Origin: Fidelibacterota bacterium
GTDB taxonomy: Bacteria > Fidelibacterota > Marinisomatia > Marinisomatales > UBA1611
Length of the DNA stretch: 64,000 bases
NCBI GenBank assembly: GCA_016784605.1
Contig: JADHUI010000010.1
Span: 1 to 64,000, forward strand
Reading direction: 5' to 3'
Positions 47,166 through 56,239 of this stretch are shown one piece after another (position 1 is the first letter of the stretch; the number at the start of each line of letters is the position of its first letter). The position numbers and the translations under genes were made by a program. Below the pieces are notes generated by a model. The model was not told the origin of the DNA. It saw only the letters and a program-made list of their open reading frames with translations, and made no database searches.

Positions 47166-47194
47166 TTGTTGCTTTTTATAAACAGTCATATAAT
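47166..47194 (+). promoter_or_regulatory. Sigma-70-type promoter candidate for the BNR protein gene
   Basis: TTGTTG (47166-47171) and TATAAT (47189-47194) are spaced 17 bp apart. The predicted start near 47201 leaves a leader of about 130 bases before the ATG at 47334, which has an AAAGGAAA ribosome binding site. The rest of the 292-bp gap shows nothing else clear. Confidence 0.45.
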
Positions 47195-47333
47195 TTCTTG
47201 CCATGATAAAACTATAAAAAAGTCATTAGATATAACTTTATTATTAAGGGGTGATGATATTAATGTAGTCAATCATGCTGCGTTAGATAAGAGAGTAGGT
47301 TTTAAAGCAATAAGATAACAAAAGGAAATAATC

Positions 47334-50300
47334 ATGAAAACGATCAAAAAAATAAGTGGATTAATTGCGGTTATGTTAATAAGCATTATAATATTTCAAG
47401 TAAATACGAGCACAGCTGATTCTCGTGTCGAGTTTGAGCAATATTTGCAAAACCATCCGTTTAATAAACGTGAAAAATTAAGCAAGGCAGAATGGAAAAA
47501 ACGGTTGCCTAAAAAAGATAGACCCGATTTAGCTTGGGAACAGGATTTTTTAATGACTCTTGATCCAGCAACAAAGACCGTTCCTAAAGAAAGGTTATTT
47601 GAGGCCTATCAGTACGCAGAAGAATTACGAGCAACTATGCCAGTTTCACGTAACGCAAATTGGACTGAACATGGGCCAGACAATGTTGGCGGGCGATCAC
47701 GTGCTATTATGTTTGATCCCAATGATGCGACAAATAAAAAATTCTGGGCTGGATCTGTTTCGGGCGGTTTATGGTACACAAATGATATAACTGAAAACTC
47801 TCCTTCATGGGTGAGTGTTGATGGTTTTTGGGTAAATATTGCTATTTCCACTATTGCGTATGACCCTTCAAATACACAAATATTTTATGCCGGAACGGGA
47901 GAAGGCTGGGGCAATGGAGGTGCTGTTAAAGGATCTGGAATATTCAAAACAGAAGATGGTGGAAATACGTGGTTTCAATTAGCCAGCACAATTTCTACTG
48001 ATGCATTTGATTTTGTCCAAAAAATTGTGGTTGATGCTAATGGAAATGTATTTGCAGCTACCCGGCCGGGATATTGGTGGGGTAATAATGGTGGTATTTT
48101 TAAATCGGAAGATGGTGGAAATAGTTGGACCCAAGTATTAACTGGGAGTACACAATATCCCAAAGGAGCGGATTTAGAAATTGCTACAGATGGGTCAATT
48201 TATGCATCATTAGGGATTCATTCTTCAGATGGTCTTTATAAAAGTACAGATAATGGAAATAATTGGACTCCATTAAATTATGGAGGCTTTCCAAGCGGTG
48301 GCCATAGAATTGAAATAGCCTGTGCACCATCAGATGCTAATGTATTATATGCACTTTGCGCAGATGCTGGAAGTGGGAATATGGAAGCAATTGTTCGTTC
48401 TGACGATGCAGGTGCAACTTGGACAACACTCACTATCCCATTAAATGAAGATGGTAACCATTTTACTCGTGGACAATCTTGGTATGATTTAATTTCAATT
48501 GTAGATCCTGTCGATGCACAGACTGTGTATATTGGTGGAATAGATTTACATAAAACAACGGATGGTGGGGCAACTTGGAATATGGTTTCTCATTGGTATG
48601 GGGGTTTTGATTTACCTGAAGTCCATGCAGATCAACATGCGATAGCATTTCGTCCCGGTGATTCACAATATGTGGTTTTTGGAAATGATGGAGGTATTCA
48701 CGTTTCTGATGATGGTGGTTCTAGTTATAATCATAGAAACTCTGGATATAATGTTACCCAATTTTATTCTGTTGCTATGCATCCTTCTGATGATGAAAAT
48801 TATTATCTTTCAGGAGCTCAAGACAATGGGACACAACAATTTGTAAATGCAAGTGGTGTGGTTTCCACAACGGAAGTTTCAGGAGGAGATGGCGCTTTTT
48901 GTTTTATTGACCAAAATAATCCAGATTATCAAATTTCATCCTATATTTATAATAATTATTATTTAAGTACGGATGGAGGTGCCGAATTTTGGGGAATAAC
49001 AAATTCACAAAGTGGACGTTTTATTAATCCATGTGATTATGATAATAATGCAAATATTTTATATTCTGCAATTGATGCAGATTCTATTTGGGCTATTTCA
49101 ATTCCACAAGATGGCAGTGACATTACAGCGGCCTCAATTGGCATTGGCTTGGGAGATTTAGCTTCTCATTTCAGAGTATCTGATTTTGCAGATAACACCT
49201 TATTTATTGGGACTGGAAGTGGGCGGGTGTTTAAGATGATTGAATCAACAGCTTCTAATCCGACTATTACAGAAATAACGGGTTCCTCGTTCCCCACAGC
49301 TTATGTCTCATGCATCGAGTTGGGTGAATCAGAAGATCAAATATTGGTTACCTTCTCAAACTATGGCGTTTCATCTATTTGGGAATCTTTAGACGGTGGA
49401 ACAAGTTGGATAGAAAAAGAAGGGAATCTACCCGACATGCCTGTTCGTTGGGCATTATATAATCCAACCAATAGAAATGAAGTTTTGCTCGCAACTGAAT
49501 TAGGGGTATGGAATTCGATTAATTTTAGTGACTCATCACCTAATTGGCTTCCATCAAATACAGGATTAGCAAATGTTCGAACCGATATGTTTCAAATTCG
49601 GGAAGATAATTTGATTGCAGCAGCAACCCACGGAAGAGGCTTATTTACAAGTGATGGTTTTCAAAAAACGCCTATAGCCTCGATAAGTACGGACGCTATT
49701 TCGGTAAGTATGGGTCTTGATGAAAGCATCGAAGAATCATTTACAATCTCAAATATTGGTGAAGATGGTTCTGTGCTAAGTTATCAAATCGTTCTAGATT
49801 TTTATAATTTACTAGCTGATACACTCTTTTTTGAAAATTTTGATGGTGAAGGTATTCCTGAAGGATGGACTTCATCGTCAAATGCAGTTGGCTGGCAGTT
49901 CGGGACAACATCAGGTACCTACTTTAACCCTCCACCCTTTGATGGTAATTATGCTTATACCAATGATGACGCGAATGGTAACGGGAGTGATGGCAGCGTT
50001 GATTATTTAATCATGCCATTATTAGATTTGACAAATGCAGGGTCTGCAACGTTGAAATTTTCATCTTATCTTCCTCCGGAACAGTTTAATATAATACAAG
50101 CAGGAAATGTTGAAGTATCTACAAATGCAGTTGATTGGACACTATTACATACGGTGTTAAATGGATCTAACTGGTCAAATATCGAAATCGATTTATCAAG
50201 TTTAGTTGGCGAATCAGTGTATGTCCGATTTCATTCTGACGATAATGACGCTTGGGCTTATGGCTGGGCGATAGATAATGTCCTTATTGAGACTACACAA

Positions 50301-50783
50301 GCGTGGCTATCTGTTAGTCCTTCATCAGGCGCCTTAGATGCAAATGTTCCCGAAACGATTGTTGCTTCATTTAATTCAGCAGGATTGTCTGAGATTATTT
50401 ATACAGCAAATTTATCTGTGGTACATAATACTGGAATAGATACCATAGCAATCACAATGGATTTATCGGAGACAGTCAGTATTGCTGGAGATATTTCAAT
50501 TCCAACTACATTTGCATTGCATCAAAATTACCCAAATCCATTTAATCCCATTACTACATTGAGTTACGAATTACCAGAACGGGCATTCGTAAATATTACA
50601 ATTTATGATATGCTTGGGAAAAAGGTAAAAACCTTGATAAATCAATCTCAAGGAGCAGGATATAAAACCTTAAAATGGAATGCTACAAATGATTACGGTA
50701 AACCTGTAAGTGCTGGAATGTATGTTTATACCATTCAAGCAGGAGATTATAATCATAAAAGGAAGATGACTCTTTTAAAATAA
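47334..50783 (+). CDS. Large secreted BNR/sialidase-like repeat protein with type IX sorting domain
   Basis: This 1149-residue protein has a signal peptide (residues 1-27, LIAVMLISIIIFQVNTSTA). A large beta-propeller region (about 100-780) carries Asp-box repeats such as EDGGNTW, EDGGNSW, TDNGNNW, DDAGATW, TDGGATW and LDGGTSW. A jelly-roll module follows (about 835-990, FFENFDGEGIPEGWTSS and VYVRFHSDDND), like the choice-of-anchor or cleaved-adhesin type. The C-terminal type IX sorting domain has QNYPNPFNPITTLSYELPE. The propeller resembles VPS10-type or photosystem II stability factor-type propellers. Activity is unknown; a surface glycan- or protein-binding role is plausible. Confidence 0.88.
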   Translation: MKTIKKISGLIAVMLISIIIFQVNTSTADSRVEFEQYLQNHPFNKREKLSKAEWKKRLPKKDRPDLAWEQDFLMTLDPATKTVPKERLFEAYQYAEELRATMPVSRNANWTEHGPDNVGGRSRAIMFDPNDATNKKFWAGSVSGGLWYTNDITENSPSWVSVDGFWVNIAISTIAYDPSNTQIFYAGTGEGWGNGGAVKGSGIFKTEDGGNTWFQLASTISTDAFDFVQKIVVDANGNVFAATRPGYWWGNNGGIFKSEDGGNSWTQVLTGSTQYPKGADLEIATDGSIYASLGIHSSDGLYKSTDNGNNWTPLNYGGFPSGGHRIEIACAPSDANVLYALCADAGSGNMEAIVRSDDAGATWTTLTIPLNEDGNHFTRGQSWYDLISIVDPVDAQTVYIGGIDLHKTTDGGATWNMVSHWYGGFDLPEVHADQHAIAFRPGDSQYVVFGNDGGIHVSDDGGSSYNHRNSGYNVTQFYSVAMHPSDDENYYLSGAQDNGTQQFVNASGVVSTTEVSGGDGAFCFIDQNNPDYQISSYIYNNYYLSTDGGAEFWGITNSQSGRFINPCDYDNNANILYSAIDADSIWAISIPQDGSDITAASIGIGLGDLASHFRVSDFADNTLFIGTGSGRVFKMIESTASNPTITEITGSSFPTAYVSCIELGESEDQILVTFSNYGVSSIWESLDGGTSWIEKEGNLPDMPVRWALYNPTNRNEVLLATELGVWNSINFSDSSPNWLPSNTGLANVRTDMFQIREDNLIAAATHGRGLFTSDGFQKTPIASISTDAISVSMGLDESIEESFTISNIGEDGSVLSYQIVLDFYNLLADTLFFENFDGEGIPEGWTSSSNAVGWQFGTTSGTYFNPPPFDGNYAYTNDDANGNGSDGSVDYLIMPLLDLTNAGSATLKFSSYLPPEQFNIIQAGNVEVSTNAVDWTLLHTVLNGSNWSNIEIDLSSLVGESVYVRFHSDDNDAWAYGWAIDNVLIETTQAWLSVSPSSGALDANVPETIVASFNSAGLSEIIYTANLSVVHNTGIDTIAITMDLSETVSIAGDISIPTTFALHQNYPNPFNPITTLSYELPERAFVNITIYDMLGKKVKTLINQSQGAGYKTLKWNATNDYGKPVSAGMYVYTIQAGDYNHKRKMTLLK

Positions 50784-50801
50784 AAGATTATTCATTTGAT
50801 A

Positions 50802-50844
50802 TAATGCCTGATCAACCATCAATTGGGTGTTTGATCAGGCATTA
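50802..50844 (+). terminator. Strong hairpin after the BNR protein gene
   Basis: TAATGCCTGATCAA (50802-50815) and TTGATCAGGCATTA (50831-50844) form a perfect 14-bp stem with a 15-bp loop, 19 bp after the stop. AAAAGTT follows on this strand and there is no long T run, yet a terminator is the best reading. Confidence 0.65.
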
Positions 50845-50877
50845 AAAGTTATATTATTGTCAGTATAATGTTTTACT

Positions 50878-51006
50878 TATTACTCCGGCATGGTTTAGTC
50901 GTATGATTATTAGGATTTCACCCATTTTTAATGACCCCTCCCCGAACTTGTTTCGGGAGAAACACAAAGGGGTGTAAAATTACGGTTAATTGCCGCCGGA
51001 GTAATA
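50878..51006. repeat. 129-bp palindromic (MITE-like) intergenic element
   Basis: The ends are a perfect 12-bp inverted repeat: TATTACTCCGGC (50878-50889) and GCCGGAGTAATA (50995-51006). Weaker inverted likeness continues inward (TTA..CGTA). A nested hairpin lies inside: ACCCCT/AGGGGT (50934-50939, 50968-50973) around CCCGAA/TTCGGG (50941-50946, 50952-50957). The right end touches the stop codon of the minus-strand gene at 51007. A related right end occurs at 52501-52534. No coding capacity is visible. Confidence 0.6.
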
Positions 51007-52221
51007 CTAATTAAACCTGACAAACGAAACTGCAGCCGTCCATTCTTTTTGCTCAGGGGAATGAACCAGACCTAGAATAAATCTGTTAGCAAATGTTGCT
51101 CCTATATGGAAGGATGTATAAGTTATCTTTACATCATCAAATGAAAAGGTTATTGGATTAAAAACAGGTGTTGTTTCTTCCGTAAAATAAATGCCAATTG
51201 TTGGGGTACTCACTGGATGGAATTCAAAGTCAATCCATTGGGTAATGGCACGAGCCGTACGGAAGCCAACTGTATTTAGTTGGAAAGGTGTTATCGAAAT
51301 CTTTTGATCGAGGGCAACATAAAGCAGTGAAACATTTGCATACCGATGATCATCTGTAATTGACATTAACTGTTTTTGCCGAAGTTCAGCATTTTCACGT
51401 AACGCAATACTCCCTATAAATATGCCATGTGTCATGCCAAGCACCGCGGGGCGTATAAATAAATTTTTCTTACCAAAAAAAAGTCCACCTATTTGAAATG
51501 TGTAATTTTTCTTGTCTCTTTGAACAAAAATACCACTGGGGACGCCATCAGCTTCCCAAGAAGCCCATCTTCCAACCACAGTTGTATTTATATCTTGTTC
51601 AAATTCATTTCCGCGTATTTTTCCTATGAAAGCAAATGTGTTAAATGGTCCACCAATCATGGCTCCTGCGCCAGCAAAGGATCCTGAATTTGATCTATCT
51701 TGCCGTGTCCCGGCTATTCCGATAATACCGAATTTATACATATCAAGTTTTCCAGCAGTATAAAGAGACTGGGTTTGTTCTTTCTCCATCATTCGAACTT
51801 CATTTAATGTATGCCCATTAAATGACTCAAATCCTACACGAAACCAATATCCCTTTTTTGGCCTATAAGTAGCACGGCTCATAAATGTCAGATTCGTTTT
51901 AAGTGAATCTTTGATTGCATCGACTGTTCCACCGATTTGAAGTTGAAACAATTTTTTATTTTTTAAAGGAAACCAAACACCGCCGCCCGTTAATTGGGTT
52001 ACTCGAAATTCATTTCGAGTATTCCATCCATTATCCATTAATCGGAAAAATAGAGTTTTATTAAAATTATTCATTTGATAATAATTGATAGAAGAAATGG
52101 CTTCACCATCATCTTGAATGATTGAAACTTGTGTTTCCGAAGATGGAAAACTGTCTTCCCCTTTAATCAAAGATGAAAGAAGGATTACAGAGGTAAGTAT
52201 GTGAAAAATTAAACGTATCAT
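51007..52221 (-). CDS. Probable outer-membrane beta-barrel protein of unknown function
   Basis: This 404-residue protein has a signal peptide (MIRLIFHILTSVILLSSLIKG). The rest alternates short amphipathic strands, such as LFQLQIGGTVDAIKDSLKTN, KNYTFQIGGLFFGKKNLFI and FHIGATFANRFILGLVH. It ends in Phe-Val-Arg-Phe-Asn, close to the terminal aromatic expected for a barrel protein. I do not recognise a family. It is flanked on both sides by palindromic intergenic DNA and has no operon partner. Confidence 0.6.
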   Translation of the reverse strand: MIRLIFHILTSVILLSSLIKGEDSFPSSETQVSIIQDDGEAISSINYYQMNNFNKTLFFRLMDNGWNTRNEFRVTQLTGGGVWFPLKNKKLFQLQIGGTVDAIKDSLKTNLTFMSRATYRPKKGYWFRVGFESFNGHTLNEVRMMEKEQTQSLYTAGKLDMYKFGIIGIAGTRQDRSNSGSFAGAGAMIGGPFNTFAFIGKIRGNEFEQDINTTVVGRWASWEADGVPSGIFVQRDKKNYTFQIGGLFFGKKNLFIRPAVLGMTHGIFIGSIALRENAELRQKQLMSITDDHRYANVSLLYVALDQKISITPFQLNTVGFRTARAITQWIDFEFHPVSTPTIGIYFTEETTPVFNPITFSFDDVKITYTSFHIGATFANRFILGLVHSPEQKEWTAAVSFVRFN

Positions 52222-52536
52222 GAAGGATAGAATATAATAAGATATAGATGTCTTATAATATAAAAAAAATGGTTTTGGGGGAACGCGTATAATAGTGCTT
52301 TTGTTAAGCGTAGTGAATTAATAATCTGGCGAATAATAGTCGCCTGCCTGTTCGTAGCGGATCGCAGACAGGTAAGTTATTTTGATTTTCTTACCTTGCG
52401 TATCCCCAGCACCTTTTTATTCCCCCATTGTGGGGGATGTAGGGGGGGCTCAATAAATGGGCAAAGGGGGATTGATGGGGGTTATCAATAATGAAAGAAA
52501 ATTAAAAATACGATTAATCCTCGCCACCGTAATAGC
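52222..52536. other. Gene-free gap with hairpins and G-tracts
   Basis: This 315-bp gap has no gene. It holds a hairpin CCTGCCTG/CAGACAGG (52343-52350, 52365-52372) and a second hairpin TCCCCCA/TGGGGGA (52421-52427, 52431-52437). Five G runs of 3-7 bases lie between 52432 and 52481 on the plus strand, able in principle to form a G-quadruplex. The right end (52501-52534, ATACGATTAATCCTCGCC) resembles the right end of the element at 50878-51006. Promoters for the gene at 52221 should lie at the left edge. Confidence 0.5.
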
Positions 52537-53478
52537 TTAATTCTTATAGGTTAAAATCATGGAATTATTTTTAAAAATACTTTCATTTTCATTTTCCTTT
52601 AAATAACCCATCATAATAGAATGTCCATCGATAGACAAATGATTTGGCTCATGATTAATGTTTGTCATATGTATAGGTTCTTTACCAAAGGAAAGTGCGC
52701 ACGTATTTTCAGGGCAAATCAATATAGAAGTATCACCCATAGACGAATAAGAAGTTAAATCATGGCAGAAAGTATAAGATTGTTTTGTGAACTGTCCTTT
52801 TTGACCTAAAATAATTTCCGGACTATTTGAAGTGTATAAACAAGCGGCATAAAAGGGCAGTAGTGTTTGAAAAATAAGCCATTCCATGGAATGGGCTTTT
52901 AAATCGGTATATATTTTTTCTCCACCTGATAATTTCATACTTTGTTGAATGCCATTCGTATTGACTAAAAGATTATAATGACTTAATTGAATTACTTTTT
53001 TATTATCCATAAAAAGGACAGCTTCATCCCTAAGGTTTGGTTTGTGCTTTGGGATGTAAGTGGGTTCAAATTCAGAAATAATTGAGAAAAGATCAATATC
53101 GTTGGGAATAATATTTTTACCATAAATGGATTTTAGGGATGAATCATTTGGCGATTCATTTGCTATAACAATTGTGGCGCCCAAATACCAAATACCAAAA
53201 GCAATTATTTCGCTAAAGGGAAAGGCTAATGGAGGCAAAAATAGGCGGTCTTTGGATTTTAAACCTAGGCTCTCTAACCAATGAGCTGTTTGTTGAACTT
53301 TTTCAAAAAATAGTTTATTTGTTATTCCCAGAGAATCATAAACAACAAGATTTGCGTGTTTAACATTTTGACCTTCAATGAGAGCGCTGGTATTTGGATA
53401 AGGAACCATATATTCAATCGGTTCAACATTTCCTAAACATTGGGCTTGATATATTCTATTTTGTAAATCTTGATTCAT
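52537..53478 (-). CDS. Degenerate AMP-binding (acyl-CoA synthetase-like) homologue
   Basis: This protein of about 313 residues resembles the N-terminal domain of AMP-dependent synthetases. KDRLFLPPLAFPFSEIIAFG and WYLGATIVIA match the family, as does IQLSHYNLLVNTNGIQ (usual: LTHxNL). The phosphate-binding loop SGTTGxPK, which should precede that last motif, is replaced by VLFMDNKK. The C-terminal domain with the catalytic Lys is absent; usual enzymes have about 500-600 residues. It therefore should not activate acids and may bind a ligand or partner. The ATG at 53476-53478 is preferred over an in-frame TTG 12 bp upstream. It is the last gene behind the tyrosine catabolism group. Confidence 0.65.
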   Translation of the reverse strand: MNQDLQNRIYQAQCLGNVEPIEYMVPYPNTSALIEGQNVKHANLVVYDSLGITNKLFFEKVQQTAHWLESLGLKSKDRLFLPPLAFPFSEIIAFGIWYLGATIVIANESPNDSSLKSIYGKNIIPNDIDLFSIISEFEPTYIPKHKPNLRDEAVLFMDNKKVIQLSHYNLLVNTNGIQQSMKLSGGEKIYTDLKAHSMEWLIFQTLLPFYAACLYTSNSPEIILGQKGQFTKQSYTFCHDLTSYSSMGDTSILICPENTCALSFGKEPIHMTNINHEPNHLSIDGHSIMMGYLKENENESIFKNNSMILTYKN

Positions 53479-53543
53479 TTTGTCACTCAAAGGAGATTGT
53501 TGAAATAAGTTCCAACATTATTAATGGTTTTTCGCAGGAGAAT

Positions 53544-54470
53544 TTATAAATACATTTCATTGGTTAGGCAGTGAAATGAACCACCGGCGTACCGATAATA
53601 AGTGAGGGGTGAAACAAAGCGCTCAACACCCAAGGATATGATTAATTCTTCAACTCCCGGTGTTAAAAAAGGTGCGCTATTTAACATTACACCTGGCCCA
53701 ATCAATGTATTGACAGCATAATTTCCAAGTTCCTTGCCTTCACCCGAAGCATCAACAGGATCTATATCAATACATTGTATATCTAATTCACGTATATGAT
53801 TAATACTTTCAGAGTGAATCATTTTTTTTGAAAGAATACACGCAACCAATTCACTCTCTGAATTAATAACTGGACTAAATACAGTGTCTAAATGATACCC
53901 TTCCGATTGAATCAAACAATAAAAGTCGGGCTTAACGATAGACCTAACAAAATCGTGCCCTTCTTTACTGGATCGAGATAGTCCACCAAAGTAATAGGTT
54001 CCATTCTGAGTCTCCAATAAAAACACTTCCCCGAACTCTAGAAATGCGTTATCAGGAAGGTGTATAATCTCTTTCTTAAAAATTTTCTGCATTGTTTCAG
54101 CGTGGGAATCTGCTTCAATTTGTCTATCGATGGCGCTAAATCGAGCTTTAATCCAATAATCTTTATAGAATAGGCCTGAATCTCTCACAAAAACAGCATC
54201 GTGATGTAAAGAATTAGGTTGATTTAATTTCTCAGGAAAAGGGAGTAAATGTACCGTAAATCCAGCTTTTTTAATTGTTCGAATAAAATGTTCGAATTCT
54301 TGTTTTAATTTTATTTGGTTGGGAATAATATTATGCTCATTTGCGTAAACAGTTGCATAATTCAAACTGTTTTCGGATTGCCCTTTGTGAATAGGATATC
54401 CGTTATACCAACACCCCTTTATTGCTCCGTTTTCAGGTGGCAAATCAATTAGTATAATTTCATTCATCAA
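53544..54470 (-). CDS. Dimethylarginine dimethylaminohydrolase-like (pentein) enzyme
   Basis: This 308-residue protein belongs to the arginine-modifying pentein superfamily. VFVRDSG (Asp97), GYHLDTVF (His193) and the C-terminal nucleophile Cys301 in GGSFHCLT match the DDAH and arginine deiminase catalytic triad. The usual LEGGD reads LEFGE, which may shift substrate. DDAH makes citrulline from methylated arginines, and relatives act on other guanidino compounds. It lies 6 bp downstream of the flavin reductase-like gene, suggesting an operon with the amino acid catabolic genes. The exact substrate is unknown. Confidence 0.8.
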   Translation of the reverse strand: MMNEIILIDLPPENGAIKGCWYNGYPIHKGQSENSLNYATVYANEHNIIPNQIKLKQEFEHFIRTIKKAGFTVHLLPFPEKLNQPNSLHHDAVFVRDSGLFYKDYWIKARFSAIDRQIEADSHAETMQKIFKKEIIHLPDNAFLEFGEVFLLETQNGTYYFGGLSRSSKEGHDFVRSIVKPDFYCLIQSEGYHLDTVFSPVINSESELVACILSKKMIHSESINHIRELDIQCIDIDPVDASGEGKELGNYAVNTLIGPGVMLNSAPFLTPGVEELIISLGVERFVSPLTYYRYAGGSFHCLTNEMYL

Positions 54471-54476
54471 ATGAGT

Positions 54477-55091
54477 TTATTTTTTTCTTTTGATCTCAAA
54501 TCGATCCGTTGTGCGAACATAGCCATTTGCGCCGGCAAGACGGCCAATTGGTTTAAGTGCATCCAAATCGATACGGCCATTTTCATATAACTGTTCATCC
54601 ACATGAAAAAGAATAATTGTCCCTAAAACCAGAGCACCGCTTCCAGGGCTTCCATCCCCAATTTCAATAATCTGGTTTAACTCGCACTCGAAGGTGATTT
54701 TAGATTCGCCCACCCGCATTGATTGAATCTTTTCACATGGAATTGGTGTAAGTCCGGATGGGTCAAACTCACTTACATCGGGTGGAAATTCTATCGCAGT
54801 TTTCACCATTTCTGCAGCAAAAGATTCACTGACAATATTTAGTGCAAAAACGCCCGTGTCTTGGATATTCTTAAGCGTGTCCTTGATATTTCCATCGGTC
54901 CCGCGACGTACAGGACAGAATGAAATTGTTGGCGGATTTGAGCACACTCCATTGAAAAATGAGAAAGGCGCTAAATTATCAATCCCATCTTTGGATTGGG
55001 TAGAAACAAACGCAATGGGGCGAGGAACGATTGACCCAATCATGAGTTTATAATTATCCTTAAAGGACTGCTGTTTAGGATCAATAATCAT
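54477..55091 (-). CDS. Flavin reductase-like (FMN-binding split barrel) protein
   Basis: This protein of about 204 residues has the flavin reductase-like fold. LMIGSIVPRPIAFVSTQSKD at the N-terminus is the classic start of the family, followed by NLAPFSFFNGVCSNPPTISF and GVFALNIVSESFAAEM, with GRLAGANGYVRT near the end. The ATG at 55089-55091 overlaps the hmgA stop (ATGA) and has GGAAAG in front; an in-frame ATG 12 bp upstream is possible. It may supply reduced flavin or act as an oxidoreductase in aromatic metabolism; this is inferred from the neighbouring hmgA. Confidence 0.83.
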   Translation of the reverse strand: MIIDPKQQSFKDNYKLMIGSIVPRPIAFVSTQSKDGIDNLAPFSFFNGVCSNPPTISFCPVRRGTDGNIKDTLKNIQDTGVFALNIVSESFAAEMVKTAIEFPPDVSEFDPSGLTPIPCEKIQSMRVGESKITFECELNQIIEIGDGSPGSGALVLGTIILFHVDEQLYENGRIDLDALKPIGRLAGANGYVRTTDRFEIKRKK

Positions 55092-56239
55092 GATTCTTTC
55101 CATGAGTAGGGATAATTAATATCATCAATTTCATCCAAAATTTCCGCATATTGAAGTGGAGAAAAAGTGTCAATCATGACTGCGAGTTCAACGGTTTCTT
55201 TCTTCCCAAGAGATGCTTCAATTTTTCCTGGTTGCGGACCATGGGGTAATCCCATCGGGTGAACTGTCATTGATTCCGGTTCGATGCCTTTTCGGCTCAT
55301 AAAATTTCCCTTCACATAATATAATACTTCATCCGAATCCACATTACTGTGAGCATAAGGTGCGGGAATGGCGTCATCATGATAATCGTAAAGCCGAGGA
55401 ACAAATGAACAAATTACAAAACCAGGAGATTGAAATGTTTGATGAATGGGTGGCGGTAAATGCACTTTTCCTGTGATGGGCATGAAATCATTAATATTGA
55501 AAATCCATGGAAAGTAAAATCCATCCCATCCCACTAAGTCAAATGGATGGTGTTCATAAGAATACGTTTGGTATCCACCTTGAAGACGAACAAGTACATC
55601 AACAGGATTATTATGGTTTTTCGGTTCTGCGAAATTAGGTGTACGGACATCTCTTTCACAAAATGGAGCATCTTCCATAAGTTGCCCAAATCGATTTCGA
55701 TAGCGATTGGGTGTTTCAACGGGCCCCGATGATTCCACTACTAACATGTGTATGGGATCTTTAATGATTAATTGCCAAATAACTCCGCGTGGAATGACGA
55801 CATAATCTCCATGTTTAACGTCCATATTCCCAAAATTGGAGCAGAATTGACCTGTTCCTGATTGTATAAATAATACTTCATCATAATGTCCATTTCGATA
55901 TAATACATCCATAGATTGATCTACATGAGCTTTATGAATAAACATATCCTGATTAAATAAGAGTGGAATTCGAGCAGAAATAGCATCTCCTGAAGATTGC
56001 AATTGATGGGTTCTGAAATGGCGATTTCTATGAGTATCTTTCAACGGTTTAATATCAAATGGAATCCAATCCCCAACAGCTGTTACTGTCGTAGGGGGAT
56101 TATGATGATATACATTAGAATAAATGGAACTGAAGCCTTCCCTGCTAATCAATTCTTCCCAATATAAAGAATGATTCGTATCTCTAAATTGAATATGGCG
56201 TTTTTCTGGAACGGTACCGCGTTTTTGGTAAAATGGCAT
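55088..56239 (-). CDS. hmgA: Homogentisate 1,2-dioxygenase
   Basis: This 383-residue Fe(II) enzyme opens the ring of homogentisate to maleylacetoacetate in tyrosine breakdown. The cupin core includes HYDEVLFIQSGTGQFCSNFG and GDYVVIPRG. The likely iron ligands are in PYAHSNVDSDEVLYYVKG (His297, Glu304) and in HPMGLPHGPQPG (His327 or His333). The protein is shorter than the 430-440 residue enzymes of proteobacteria and animals but keeps the active-site blocks. It overlaps the DUF309 gene by 1 bp and the flavin reductase gene by 4 bp. Confidence 0.93.
   Translation of the reverse strand: MPFYQKRGTVPEKRHIQFRDTNHSLYWEELISREGFSSIYSNVYHHNPPTTVTAVGDWIPFDIKPLKDTHRNRHFRTHQLQSSGDAISARIPLLFNQDMFIHKAHVDQSMDVLYRNGHYDEVLFIQSGTGQFCSNFGNMDVKHGDYVVIPRGVIWQLIIKDPIHMLVVESSGPVETPNRYRNRFGQLMEDAPFCERDVRTPNFAEPKNHNNPVDVLVRLQGGYQTYSYEHHPFDLVGWDGFYFPWIFNINDFMPITGKVHLPPPIHQTFQSPGFVICSFVPRLYDYHDDAIPAPYAHSNVDSDEVLYYVKGNFMSRKGIEPESMTVHPMGLPHGPQPGKIEASLGKKETVELAVMIDTFSPLQYAEILDEIDDINYPYSWKES

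Noticed and set aside
52290-52320. Possible integron attC core (GTTAAGC)
   Set aside because: The matching inverse core and the folded attC structure are absent and there is no integrase gene in the window.
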